Below are positions 1 to 6,686 of a stretch of DNA of 25,680 nt, piece after piece. The notes beneath the pieces were generated by a model, which was given only the letters and a program-made list of their open reading frames with translations, was not told the DNA's origin and did no database searches. The position numbers and the translations under genes are program-made. The stretch is taken from NCBI GenBank assembly GCA_964404765.1, contig CAYOLL010000082.1, positions 1 through 25,680 of the forward strand. The letters run 5' to 3'. The DNA comes from CAYOLL01 sp964404765 [NCBI: uncultured Gemmatimonadota bacterium]. GTDB lineage: Bacteria; 4572-55. Each line of letters begins with the position of its first letter. Position 1 is the stretch's first letter.

Positions 1-15
1 CTAATAGGTGAAGGC

Positions 16-36
16 AGCTTCATAAATAATGAAGCT
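16..36. repeat. Small hairpin at the left edge
   Basis: AGCTTCAT (16-23) and ATGAAGCT (29-36) form a perfect 8-bp stem with a 5-base loop. The sequence after it is AT-rich but has no clean T run, so it could be a weak terminator of an upstream gene outside the window or just a hairpin. The rest of 1-98 shows nothing recognisable. Confidence 0.35.
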
Positions 37-98
37 TAAATATATAATAAATATGCACTTATGTCAATAATTTTTTTAAAAATCGCTCAATTTAGGTT

Positions 99-397
99 AC
101 AGTATATTGAGTACATTGGAAAATAAGTTTTTATATCTCACGCGAAGGCGCAAAGACGCCAAGAAATGCGAAAAGCTTATCTTTCTTTATCTTTATTTTA
201 CGCCTTCGCGACTTTACGTGAGACCTGAAAAAACTTAATTTACAGTATACTGAGTACATTGGAAAATAAGTTTTTATATCTCACGCGAAGGCGCAAAGAC
301 GCCAAGAAATGCGAAAAGCTTATCTTTCTTTATCTTTATTTTGCGCCTTCGCGACTTTGCGTGAGACCTGAAAAAACTTAATTTACAGTATACTGAG
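99..397. repeat. 143-bp tandem direct repeat with inverted-repeat core
   Basis: Two full units (99-241 and 242-384) match at all but three of 143 positions, and a third unit begins at 385 and stops after about 13 bases. Each unit starts ACAGTATAYTGAG and ends with an AT-rich stretch. Inside each is an imperfect inverted repeat: TCTCACGC near 136 pairs with GCGTGAGA (GTGAGA in the first unit), and GCGAAGGCGCAAA pairs with the TTTGCGCCTTCGC-like right half. Two of the three differences between units fall in the right arm. It looks like a short non-coding palindromic element, tandemly duplicated; I see no gene in it. The start of the third unit supplies the probable -35 box of trpS. Confidence 0.9.
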
Positions 398-409
398 TAT
401 AAATATAGA
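382..409 (+). promoter_or_regulatory. Probable sigma70 promoter of trpS
   Basis: TTTACA (382-387), a 16-base spacer, then TATAGA (404-409), 54 bases before the trpS start. The -35 box lies in the conserved first bases of the third, truncated repeat unit, so the repeat may have donated half of this promoter. No T-box or other leader structure is visible between it and the gene. Confidence 0.4.
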
Positions 410-463
410 TAGGTAAGATTGTTGCACACAAATGTTTGGGAGTAATTTTATAGGGAGGATTGG

Positions 464-1477
464 ATGAGCGCAAAAAAAGGCCGTATCTTTAGCGGCATGA
501 GACCAACCGGCAAGCTGCATATCGGCCATTGGCTGGGTGCATTGCAGAATTGGGCCAAGTTGCAACACGAATTTGAGTGCGTATTTGGTATTGTGGATTG
601 GCATGCCCTGGCTGGCGGCGGGTGGGCTAAACGTGAACAGCTCCGTGAAAATATTTATGAAATGGCCATAGATTGGTTAACCTTGGGGATTGATCCGGAG
701 GTCGCGCCAATTATAGTGCAATCCCAAATGAAGCAACATGCCGAATTACACGTCGTTCTGTCGATGATTGTGCCGACGCCCTGGCTGATTCGCAACCCGG
801 CGGTTAAGGAGCAGGCGCGTGATCTTGGTCTGATTGAGAGCGATGAAGATATGATCAAAATTGACTATGGTTATCTGGGCTATCCGGTTTTGCAAGCCGC
901 GGACATCATGGTTTATAAGGCGACGCATGTTCCGGTTGGCGAAGATCAAGTGCCGCATATCGAGCTGACGCGGGAAATTGCCCGGCGCTTCAACCATATT
1001 TTTGGCGAAACTTTTCCCGAACCAAAGGCCCTGCTAACGCCGACCCCGCGCTTATTAGGCACCGACAACCGCAAGATGAGCAAGAGTTATAACAACTCAA
1101 TTTATATTGCGGATGCCCCGGACACCATTCAGCAACAAGTCAAGACGATGATTACCGATCCGCAAAAACTGCGCAAAAATGATCCGGGCCGGCCCGATGT
1201 CTGCAATGTCTTTTCCTATCATAAAATTTTTAACGACGGCGAGACGACCGAAATCCGCCGTACCTGCGAATCAGGTGAGCTTGGTTGTGTCGCCTGCAAG
1301 AAAAATCTGGCCAATAAAATTACCGACTCGCTGCAAACCTTCCGCGAAGAGCGCGTGCGCTGGGAAAAGAGCCGGGACGAAATTGATCGAATCTTTAAAA
1401 AAGGCGCGGAAAAGGCGCAGGAGATTACCGAAGCAACCATGAAAGAAGTGCGGCAGGCGGTTAATTTGTACGCTTGA
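464..1477 (+). CDS. trpS: Tryptophanyl-tRNA synthetase with a four-Cys (Fe-S type) motif
   Basis: Class I aminoacyl-tRNA synthetase that charges tRNA-Trp with tryptophan in the cytoplasm. The HIGH signature is at residues 19-22 (KLHIGHW) and the KMSKS loop is intact at 204-208 (NRKMSKSYNN). At 337 residues it has the usual length for the family. The ATG at 464 has a strong AGGGAGG ribosome site 5 bases upstream. A C-terminal cysteine set, C247-x20-C268-x6-C275-x2-C278, closely resembles the C-x22-C-x6-C-x2-C motif that binds a [4Fe-4S] cluster in the Thermotoga maritima enzyme; cluster binding here is inferred. The gene stands alone between two repeat-rich intergenic regions, with no trp biosynthesis genes nearby. 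Confidence 0.97.
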   Translation: MSAKKGRIFSGMRPTGKLHIGHWLGALQNWAKLQHEFECVFGIVDWHALAGGGWAKREQLRENIYEMAIDWLTLGIDPEVAPIIVQSQMKQHAELHVVLSMIVPTPWLIRNPAVKEQARDLGLIESDEDMIKIDYGYLGYPVLQAADIMVYKATHVPVGEDQVPHIELTREIARRFNHIFGETFPEPKALLTPTPRLLGTDNRKMSKSYNNSIYIADAPDTIQQQVKTMITDPQKLRKNDPGRPDVCNVFSYHKIFNDGETTEIRRTCESGELGCVACKKNLANKITDSLQTFREERVRWEKSRDEIDRIFKKGAEKAQEITEATMKEVRQAVNLYA

Positions 1478-1548
1478 TCTCAAAACCGGAATCCCTTCCG
1501 TAGTTATACTCGTTAAGGAATGTCAATTTAATAACTTTGGGTAAGTTT

Positions 1549-1811
1549 ACCCTAAGGGTTTTGCTCTTCAACCCTTAGGGTGTGTTCCGAGAAGCCAGAC
1601 CCTAAGGGTTAAAAAGCAAAACTCTTAGGTTACGCAACCCGGCGCATTTATTCCAAAACCCAAACATATTTTATCGACGTTCCTAAAGGTTGATTTTTGC
1701 AGAAAAGACCCTTAGGGTTTACTCTACGACGATCCAGCAAATTTGCGGGTTTTCACCAATTTTGAACAGCAAACCCTAAGGTTTGGAAATGCAACTTCTA
1801 ACCCTTAATTC
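1549..1811. repeat. Cluster of CCCTWAGGG palindromic repeats in a nested hairpin
   Basis: About seven or eight copies of a near-palindromic core, ACCCTAAGGGTT or its complement, lie at 1549-1560, 1570-1581, 1599-1610, 1620-1631 (variant), 1708-1719, about 1771-1785 and about 1799-1808 (half copy), with another half-like CCTAAAGG near 1682. The first four nest: 1549-1565 pairs with 1615-1631 (15 of 17) around a perfect 12-bp stem, 1570-1581 with 1599-1610. The whole 1478-1901 gap between trpS and the radical SAM gene has no ORF of note. The nested hairpin might end trpS transcription but lacks a T run. Spacing is irregular, so it is not CRISPR. Confidence 0.85.
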
Positions 1812-1901
1812 AGTATAGGGAAGCTTTCCCAACCCGTCCCGTATTTAAGAAGTGCCCAAGTCTGAACTTATGTTTTATCAACCTTTTCCATCGGAATACC
1901 C

Positions 1902-4496
1902 ATGAATCGCTCCCAAAATATCCTCCCCCGTCTCGAAGCCATCCTGCCTTTAGTACAGAGCCCCGGCCGCTATATCGGCGGTGAGTCCAACCAAATCGTC
2001 AAAGACCCGGCCAATATCTTAGCCAGCATGGCCCTGGTTTTTCCCGATGTCTACGAAATGGGCATGTCGCACAACGGCACCAAGGTGTTGTACCATATTC
2101 TCAACCGCGAGCCGGATTTGGCCGCCGAGCGCAGCTTTGCCCCGTGGACGGATATGGCCGAGCAAATGCGGCGACACGGCATTCCGCTCTACACGTTGGA
2201 GTCGTATCGGCCGATTTCCGCCTTTAGCGCCGTCGGCATCTCACTGCAAACCGAGCTGAATTACACCAACGTGCCCTATGTGTTGGAGTTGGGCGGCGTG
2301 CCGGCTTTCAGCAAGGATCGGGCGGAACTCGACCCGTTCGTCATCGGCGGCGGGCCGTGCATGGCCAATCCCGAACCGGTGGCCGATTTTTACGACCTGT
2401 TCGTCATCGGCGACGGTGAGATTCTGGCGACCAAACTGCTGCGCGTGATTGGCGAAGGCCGCCGGGCCGGACTGCCGCGCGTGGAAATCCTCAAAAATCT
2501 GGCCGAACTGCCCGGTATTTACGTGCCGCTTTTTCTGGAGACAGCGACCAATGCCTATGGCGAGATTGTGCCGGCGATAGATTCGGCCCGCGGCGCATAT
2601 TTGCGGACGAAAGGCATCAAACGCCATTGGGTGGAAGTGTTGAACAAGGACGATTACCCATGGCGCAACTTGGTGCCGCATACCAACTTGATCCACGAAC
2701 GCTTTTCCATCGAAGTCATGCGCGGCTGCACCCAGGGCTGCCGTTTTTGTCAGGCCGGCTACTGGTATCGGCCCAACCGTGAGCTGCACCCGGACGCCGT
2801 GATCGATCTGGCCAAAGCCGGGTTGGCGGCGACCGGCGAGGCCGAACTGGGCCTGCTGTCGCTGTCCACTGCGGATTACGGGCAGGTCAGCGCCGTCACC
2901 GATTATTTAGCGCAGGATGAGTTTTTTGACATGGTGGATTTGTCGCTGCCGTCGCTGCGGGCCAATAGTTACGGCCAGGATTTGGCCCTGAAAACGGCCT
3001 TTATGGGCGACAACCGCAGCGCCACGTTTGCCCCGGAAACCGGCAGCGAGCGCCTGCGCAAGATCATCAACAAAACCATCAGCGATCAGGATATGTACGA
3101 GGCCGCCGAGGCCGTTTTCAGCAACGGTTTCCACAAGATCAAGCTGTATACGATGGTTGGCCTGCCGTCGGAAAATCTGGAGGACATGGCCGCCTTTTGC
3201 AACTTGATCGAAAATTTAGACAAAATCGGTCAGAAGTACGGCAAGCGCAATCAAGTCCATCCCAACATCGGCATTCTGGTGCCCAAGCCGGTGACCCCCA
3301 TGCAATGGCTGGGCCTGATGCCGGAAGATAAGGTCATGCGGCACATTCGCTATGTGCGCGAATATTTCCGCGGCCGGCCGTCGGTCAAAATCACCTGGGC
3401 CGATTACGGGCAGACGCATGTGGAGGCGTTTTATTCCAAAGGCGACCGCTCGCTGGCCAAAATGATCTACGCCGCCTATCAACGCGGGCAAGTGTTCGAG
3501 AGCTTTTCCGAGCTTTTCAGCTATGCCGGCTGGCAGCGGATTTGGACCGAGTTTGGCTATGAGCAACGCCGGGTTTATGACGATTTGCCGACGGAGGAGC
3601 ATGTTTTTCCGTGGGATTTTATTCACGCCGGGGTTAGCAAGGGCTATTTGCGGGTGGAATTGAAGAAGATGTATGACGCCGAAAAACAGCGCGTGCCGGA
3701 TTGCAAATGGGGTCAGCCGGATTGTCAGCGCTGCGGCATTCCCGGTAATTACACCGACACCCAACTCGCGCCCGATCCGCAAAAATACGTCGCCCCACCC
3801 ACAACGGTCGAGCAGATCAAAAAGCTGGCGGCCGAGCGGCGCGAGCGGCAGAAAAACGTCTACAAATATTTACTGACTTACGGCAAAACCGGTCTGGCCC
3901 GCTTTTTGGCCCATCAAATCACGCTGGATATTTTTGTCAAGACGCTGCGGCGGCTGGGCTTGCGGCTGAATTATTCGGAAGGGATGAAGCCCAAGCCGGT
4001 GCTGAAGAATCCGGGCGCGCTGCCGCTGGGCCTGGCCTCCAACTGCGAGACGCTGGCCCTGGAATTGAATACGGAAATGACCGGTGATTTGACCGCCTGG
4101 GCCGGGCGCATCAGCGAACTGCTGCCCGCCGGCATGACCGTGACGCACATCGAACAACTGGAGCAGACCCGCCTGCCCAAGCTCAAAGCCGTGACCTACC
4201 GCCTGCTGAACGCCAACGGTCAATCGGCACAAATGGCGGCGGTGGCGGCCCGCTTCGAGGCCGGGGATCGACCGGGCCGGCTGAAACATCGTGACAAGGA
4301 GTTTGATCTGGGCCTGGAAATCGAACGGCTGTGGTTGGACAATCCTTCGACAGGCTCAGGACAAGAGCTGTGCCTGACCGCGCGAGTCAACGAGTCCGGG
4401 GCGACGGCCAGCCCGTATGTGCTGTTTGCCGGCCTGTTCGGCGAGTCGCCGGATACGGCGCGGACGTGGTTGATTCGGAAAGATGCTGTGGCGTAG
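1902..4496 (+). CDS. B12-binding/radical SAM protein (TIGR03960-like) fused to DUF2344
   Basis: An 864-residue protein of the conserved TIGR03960-type radical SAM family, with a DUF2344 (TIGR03936-like) domain fused at the C terminus. The N-terminal about 240 residues match the cobalamin-binding-like part. The [4Fe-4S]/SAM motif is C276-x3-C280-x2-C283 (RGCTQGCRFCQAGYW). DUF2344 begins near residue 650 (KYLLTYGKTGLARFLAHQ). The substrate of the family is unknown to me; in other genomes such genes often lie near ribonuclease E/G and ribosomal protein L21 genes, a link not seen here. Two oddities: residues PSTGSGQ near 815 come from a known type of dispersed repeat, and the last 35 codons (4389-4496) are repeated twice downstream. 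The start has only a weak ribosome site. Confidence 0.93.
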   Translation: MNRSQNILPRLEAILPLVQSPGRYIGGESNQIVKDPANILASMALVFPDVYEMGMSHNGTKVLYHILNREPDLAAERSFAPWTDMAEQMRRHGIPLYTLESYRPISAFSAVGISLQTELNYTNVPYVLELGGVPAFSKDRAELDPFVIGGGPCMANPEPVADFYDLFVIGDGEILATKLLRVIGEGRRAGLPRVEILKNLAELPGIYVPLFLETATNAYGEIVPAIDSARGAYLRTKGIKRHWVEVLNKDDYPWRNLVPHTNLIHERFSIEVMRGCTQGCRFCQAGYWYRPNRELHPDAVIDLAKAGLAATGEAELGLLSLSTADYGQVSAVTDYLAQDEFFDMVDLSLPSLRANSYGQDLALKTAFMGDNRSATFAPETGSERLRKIINKTISDQDMYEAAEAVFSNGFHKIKLYTMVGLPSENLEDMAAFCNLIENLDKIGQKYGKRNQVHPNIGILVPKPVTPMQWLGLMPEDKVMRHIRYVREYFRGRPSVKITWADYGQTHVEAFYSKGDRSLAKMIYAAYQRGQVFESFSELFSYAGWQRIWTEFGYEQRRVYDDLPTEEHVFPWDFIHAGVSKGYLRVELKKMYDAEKQRVPDCKWGQPDCQRCGIPGNYTDTQLAPDPQKYVAPPTTVEQIKKLAAERRERQKNVYKYLLTYGKTGLARFLAHQITLDIFVKTLRRLGLRLNYSEGMKPKPVLKNPGALPLGLASNCETLALELNTEMTGDLTAWAGRISELLPAGMTVTHIEQLEQTRLPKLKAVTYRLLNANGQSAQMAAVAARFEAGDRPGRLKHRDKEFDLGLEIERLWLDNPSTGSGQELCLTARVNESGATASPYVLFAGLFGESPDTARTWLIRKDAVA
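4344..4368. repeat. Dispersed short repeat inserted in frame in the radical SAM gene
   Basis: TTCGACAGGCTCAGGACA and flanking bases form a short repeat often seen dispersed in environmental bacterial genomes, recognisable by its translations PSTGSGQ in one frame and SFDRLRT in another. Here it is read as PSTGSGQ close to the end of the DUF2344 domain without breaking the frame. It is likely a secondary insertion; its exact ends cannot be fixed from one copy. Confidence 0.65.
4389..4496 (+). repeat. Tail copy 1: working 3' end of the radical SAM gene
   Basis: The last 35 codons and stop of the radical SAM gene, ending in WLIRKDAVA. This is the resident copy of a segment found again at 5371-5458 and 6444-6551. 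It differs from copy 3 at nine codons, six of them synonymous. It alone has Thr in two places (PDTARTW) where both other copies have Ala (PDAARAW). Confidence 0.92.
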
Positions 4497-4570
4497 CTTC
4501 GGGCGGAAACTTTATGTCCTCGATGAATATGCCATCTGAATCAGAGGCAGGCTTCGTCTCATTTTCACGC

Positions 4571-4599
4571 TTGACTTTTCTCGGCTGATTTTTGATATT
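4571..4599 (+). promoter_or_regulatory. Probable sigma70 promoter of brnTA
   Basis: TTGACT (4571-4576), a 17-base spacer and GATATT (4594-4599; TATTAA overlaps one step on). The same block, nearly identical, follows tail copy 3 at 6609-6637. That conservation across two copies argues that it is functional. A palindromic repeat now separates this copy from brnT. Confidence 0.55.
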
Positions 4600-4657
4600 A
4601 AACCAAGTCGCGTAGTCTACAGTATTTAAGAAAATGTTTTGGAAGGATCAGACCGGC

Positions 4658-4724
4658 GATGTAGCACAGATTAGCAATCTGTGCTTTGTGAGGATAGGCA
4701 CAGATTGCTAATCTGTGCTACATC
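4658..4724. repeat. REP-like double palindrome upstream of brnT
   Basis: Two perfect 27-base arms (4658-4684 and 4698-4724) flank a 13-base centre. Each arm is itself a hairpin: GCACAGATT, three bases, AATCTGTGC. This repeat-within-repeat design is typical of REP/MITE-type elements. The matching region before the brnT remnant (6638-6692) lacks it, so it entered this copy after the two diverged. It lies between the brnTA promoter and brnT and could fold in the leader of the mRNA. The remaining bases of 4497-4792 hold no gene. Confidence 0.85.
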
Positions 4725-4792
4725 GTCGCCAAAAACAATATCTTAAACACTGTAATAATGTTGTAAGATCGTTTGTTGAATGTGTGGGAATT

Positions 4793-5071
4793 ATGTTGTT
4801 CGAATGGGATAACGATAAAGCTGAGTTGAATGACCGCAAGCACACGATTACTTTCGACGAGGCGCAAACGATTTTTACGGACAACTTGTCGATTATCAAA
4901 CCTGATTCCGAGCATTCAAGCGGTGAAGAGCGTTTGTGGATTATTGGAATGTCTAACAAAAAACGTCTATTGATTGTATGCTTTACCGAGCGCGGCGAAA
5001 TAATTCGTTTAATAAGCGCACGCAAAGCTTCAAAACGTGAGCGGAATCAATATGAAGAAGACAACATCTAA
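4793..5071 (+). CDS. brnT: BrnT-family toxin (ribonuclease)
   Basis: A 92-residue toxin of the BrnT family, RelE-like-fold ribonucleases that stop translation and are neutralised by BrnA. Family hallmarks are present: FEWDNDKAELNDRKH at the N terminus, then FDEAQTIF, GEERLWIIGMS, RLLIVCFTERG and the C-terminal RLISARKASKRERNQYEE. I chose the ATG at 4793 because homology starts exactly there; the frame stays open upstream only into the palindromic repeat. The ribosome site is weak. Its 3' end overlaps the antitoxin gene, as usual for brnTA. A truncated, diverged copy of its first about 37 codons lies at 6693-6803. Confidence 0.92.
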   Translation: MLFEWDNDKAELNDRKHTITFDEAQTIFTDNLSIIKPDSEHSSGEERLWIIGMSNKKRLLIVCFTERGEIIRLISARKASKRERNQYEEDNI

Positions 5072-5354
5072 AAAGCAACTATCCGATGAAATGCCATCCG
5101 AGATTGATTTTTCGGGCGGCGTCCGCGGCAAATATGCCAAGTCCCTAAGGGAAAACGGCTGTACGATCCGCATTTATCATGCGGACGGCACGTTTACGGA
5201 GAAACAGGTTCTACCCGAAAAAACCGTTGTACTGGATGCCGACGTGTGGGAATACTTTTCCACATCAGACGCGGTCAATCGGGCCTTGCGAACGCTGATC
5301 TCGTTAGTTCCTTCAAAGACTGCCGCACCTAAAACCGCCGCATCGCAAGCCTGA
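5052..5354 (+). CDS. brnA: BrnA-like antitoxin
   Basis: A 100-residue partner of BrnT, overlapping its 3' end by 20 bases. The N-terminal part carries the DFSGGVRGKYAKSLRENG motif common in antitoxins found beside BrnT toxins. The C-terminal part (DVWEYFSTSDAVNRALRTLI) looks like the ribbon-helix-helix DNA-binding segment by which such antitoxins dimerise and repress their own promoter. The ATG at 5052 is preferred, though a GTG at 5037 is possible. The gene ends 16 bases before tail copy 2. Confidence 0.85.
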   Translation: MKKTTSKKQLSDEMPSEIDFSGGVRGKYAKSLRENGCTIRIYHADGTFTEKQVLPEKTVVLDADVWEYFSTSDAVNRALRTLISLVPSKTAAPKTAASQA

Positions 5355-5370
5355 TCAAACTGCAATTGTC

Positions 5371-5458
5371 AAGCCCGTACGTGCTTTTTGCCGGCCTGTT
5401 CGGCGAATCACCGGACGCGGCGCGGGCGTGGTTGATTCGGAAGGATCGGGTCGAGTGA
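5371..5458 (+). repeat. Tail copy 2: displaced 3' end of the radical SAM gene
   Basis: Encodes SPYVLFAGLFGESPDAAR and then AWLIRKDRVE and a stop, with no start of its own. Compared with tail copy 3 it has six synonymous and no amino acid changes up to the KD pair, then a different final three residues (RVE against AVA). It begins only 16 bases after brnA and is followed by a promoter and the RHH/HNH gene pair. Confidence 0.9.
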
Positions 5459-5484
5459 ATGTTCGCGCTTGCAAGACAAATCAG

Positions 5485-5512
5485 GTGACAACTTCAGCGG
5501 ATTTGATAAAAT
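5485..5512 (+). promoter_or_regulatory. Probable sigma70 promoter of the RHH/HNH pair
   Basis: GTGACA (5485-5490), a 16-base spacer and TAAAAT (5507-5512), 27 bases after the stop of tail copy 2 and 58 before the next start codon. The surrounding bases show partial likeness to the promoters after tails 1 and 3 (TGAC, CGG, GATTT, GATA in the same order). Confidence 0.5.
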
Positions 5513-5570
5513 GAGGAATTAGGCATATTGTTTGGGAAATGATTTTAATCGACAAAAGGAGCGTTCATCC

Positions 5571-5996
5571 ATGCCATCACGCACCATCACCTTGACGTTG
5601 CCGGAAAGCGTTTATATCCGATTGCAACAGGCCGCCCAGGCCACCCAACAAACATTGGACGCTATGTTTTTACGGGCCGTGGAAATTGGCAGCCCGCCCA
5701 ATTGGCAAGATGTGCCGGCGGAATTCCAGGCAGATGTAGCCGCATTAGATCGCTTAACTGATAAATCCTTATGGCATATCGCCCGTATGGAACAGCACGA
5801 GTCGGAGCAGATTCAATATCAAAATTTGTTAGACAAAAACCGGAACGGAACCTTGTCCGACGCCGAACGGGAGCAACTTCGTGAACTTCGCTTAAAAGCG
5901 GATCGTTTGATGCTTTGTAAAGCCCAAGCCGTCGCCTTACTACATTGGCGCGGGTATCAAATTCCATCGGCAAATCAAATGCGGGTGCAAGCGTGA
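5571..5996 (+). CDS. Ribbon-helix-helix-like protein paired with an HNH nuclease
   Basis: A 141-residue protein of unknown function. The N terminus (SRTITLTLPESVYIRLQQAA) has the beta strand and helix pattern of ribbon-helix-helix DNA-binding antitoxin-type proteins; the rest is predicted helical, with a charged stretch (SDAEREQLRELRLKADRLM) and a conserved-looking AQAVALLHWRGYQIP end. The ATG at 5571 has AAAGGAG nine bases upstream and matches the start of the recognisable domain. It overlaps the HNH gene by four bases (GTGA), so the two are translationally coupled. I recall similar pairs in other bacteria. By analogy it may bind DNA or restrain its partner, but that is inference. Confidence 0.75.
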   Translation: MPSRTITLTLPESVYIRLQQAAQATQQTLDAMFLRAVEIGSPPNWQDVPAEFQADVAALDRLTDKSLWHIARMEQHESEQIQYQNLLDKNRNGTLSDAEREQLRELRLKADRLMLCKAQAVALLHWRGYQIPSANQMRVQA

Positions 5997-6421
5997 GCGC
6001 CTATTTGACCGCAGAATTGCGGGCGCAATTGCTCCGGGTTGATGATCATCGCTGCGCCTATTGTTTAACGACCGAAGCGAATTCCGGTCAGCCCATGACT
6101 GTGGATCATATTTTGCCGGAAACGCACTGCGGTTTAACCGAGTTTGGCAATTTGTGCTTTTGCTGCCGCCGCTGCAACGAATTTAAAGGCAGTAAAATCG
6201 CCGCCATCGATCCATTGACCGGCGAAGTTGTTCCATTTTTTCATCCACGCCGACAAAAATGGAGCGAACATTTTGAATGGGACGAAACCGGCGCGTTGAT
6301 GATCGGACTATCGGCGACAGGCCGGGCCACAGTGCCGGGTTTAAACATGAACGATCCGGTGATTGTGGCGACTCGCCGGCGTTGGGTGAGTGTGGGTTGG
6401 CATCCGCCTTTAGCACCATAG
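5993..6421 (+). CDS. HNH endonuclease
   Basis: A 142-residue HNH-family nuclease. It has the zinc-finger-like pair C-x2-C (CAYC), the catalytic DHI (TVDHILPETHCG), the central Asn (FGNLCFCCRRC) and the closing C-x2-CN (RRCNEFKGS). All key residues are intact, so it is probably active on DNA. The GTG start at 5993 overlaps the stop of the upstream gene and fits the domain start. The cassette sits between tail copies 2 and 3. Whether it acts as a defence nuclease, toxin or homing-type enzyme cannot be told from the sequence. Confidence 0.88.
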   Translation: MSAYLTAELRAQLLRVDDHRCAYCLTTEANSGQPMTVDHILPETHCGLTEFGNLCFCCRRCNEFKGSKIAAIDPLTGEVVPFFHPRRQKWSEHFEWDETGALMIGLSATGRATVPGLNMNDPVIVATRRRWVSVGWHPPLAP

Positions 6422-6443
6422 AGGCCCCGGGGACTGTCCGGGC

Positions 6444-6551
6444 AATGAATCCGAGGCGACAGCCAGTCCGTATGTGTTGTTTGCCGGCCTGTTCGGCGAG
6501 TCGCCGGATGCGGCGCGGGCGTGGTTGATTCGGAAGGATGCTGTGGCGTAG
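6444..6551 (+). repeat. Tail copy 3: displaced 3' end of the radical SAM gene
   Basis: Exactly 35 codons and a stop, the same length as the resident tail, with no start codon of its own. It differs from copy 1 by Gly-to-Glu and two Thr/Ala changes plus six synonymous changes. It is followed by the same promoter block and a brnT 5' fragment as tail copy 1, so 6444-6803 as a whole is homologous to 4389-4900 apart from the palindrome at 4658-4724. Confidence 0.92.
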
Positions 6552-6608
6552 CCTGAGCCGGAAGCATGGATAAGTCCTTGCGCCGACCCTTGGCGCGTCC
6601 ATTTCCCC

Positions 6609-6637
6609 TTGACTTTTCCCGGCATATTTTTGATATT
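6609..6637 (+). promoter_or_regulatory. Probable sigma70 promoter, brnT-derived, now driving a histidine kinase
   Basis: TTGACT (6609-6614), 17 bases, GATATT (6632-6637), a close copy of the promoter at 4571. It is followed by an imperfect inverted repeat, GACCTTGTAGCG near 6638 and CGTTGCAAGGTC near 6661 (10 of 12), which could be the ancestral BrnA operator. If so, the kinase may have inherited toxin-antitoxin regulation. Confidence 0.5.
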
Positions 6638-6686
6638 AGACCTTGTAGCGAATAAATAAACGTTGCAAGGTCTTTTTGTTAAATGA

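Noticed and set aside
421-463. T-box or trp leader attenuator before trpS
   Set aside because: Too few bases, no antiterminator-like structure and no conserved T-box core.
1549-1811. CRISPR array
   Set aside because: Repeats are only about 12 bases, occur in both orientations, vary in sequence and have irregular spacing; no cas genes are nearby.
2241-2789. Minus-strand open frame inside the radical SAM gene
   Set aside because: Opposite a strongly recognisable coding gene, with no motif or ribosome site.
4331-4588. Small plus-strand gene overlapping the end of the radical SAM gene
   Set aside because: Its SFDRLRT start is the off-frame reading of the dispersed repeat, and the rest shadows the duplicated tail. 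No ribosome site.
4497-6686. Integrase-driven genomic island
   Set aside because: The tail repeats suggest integration, but no integrase, transposase or recombinase gene is present between or beside them, so I call it cassette accretion of unknown mechanism.
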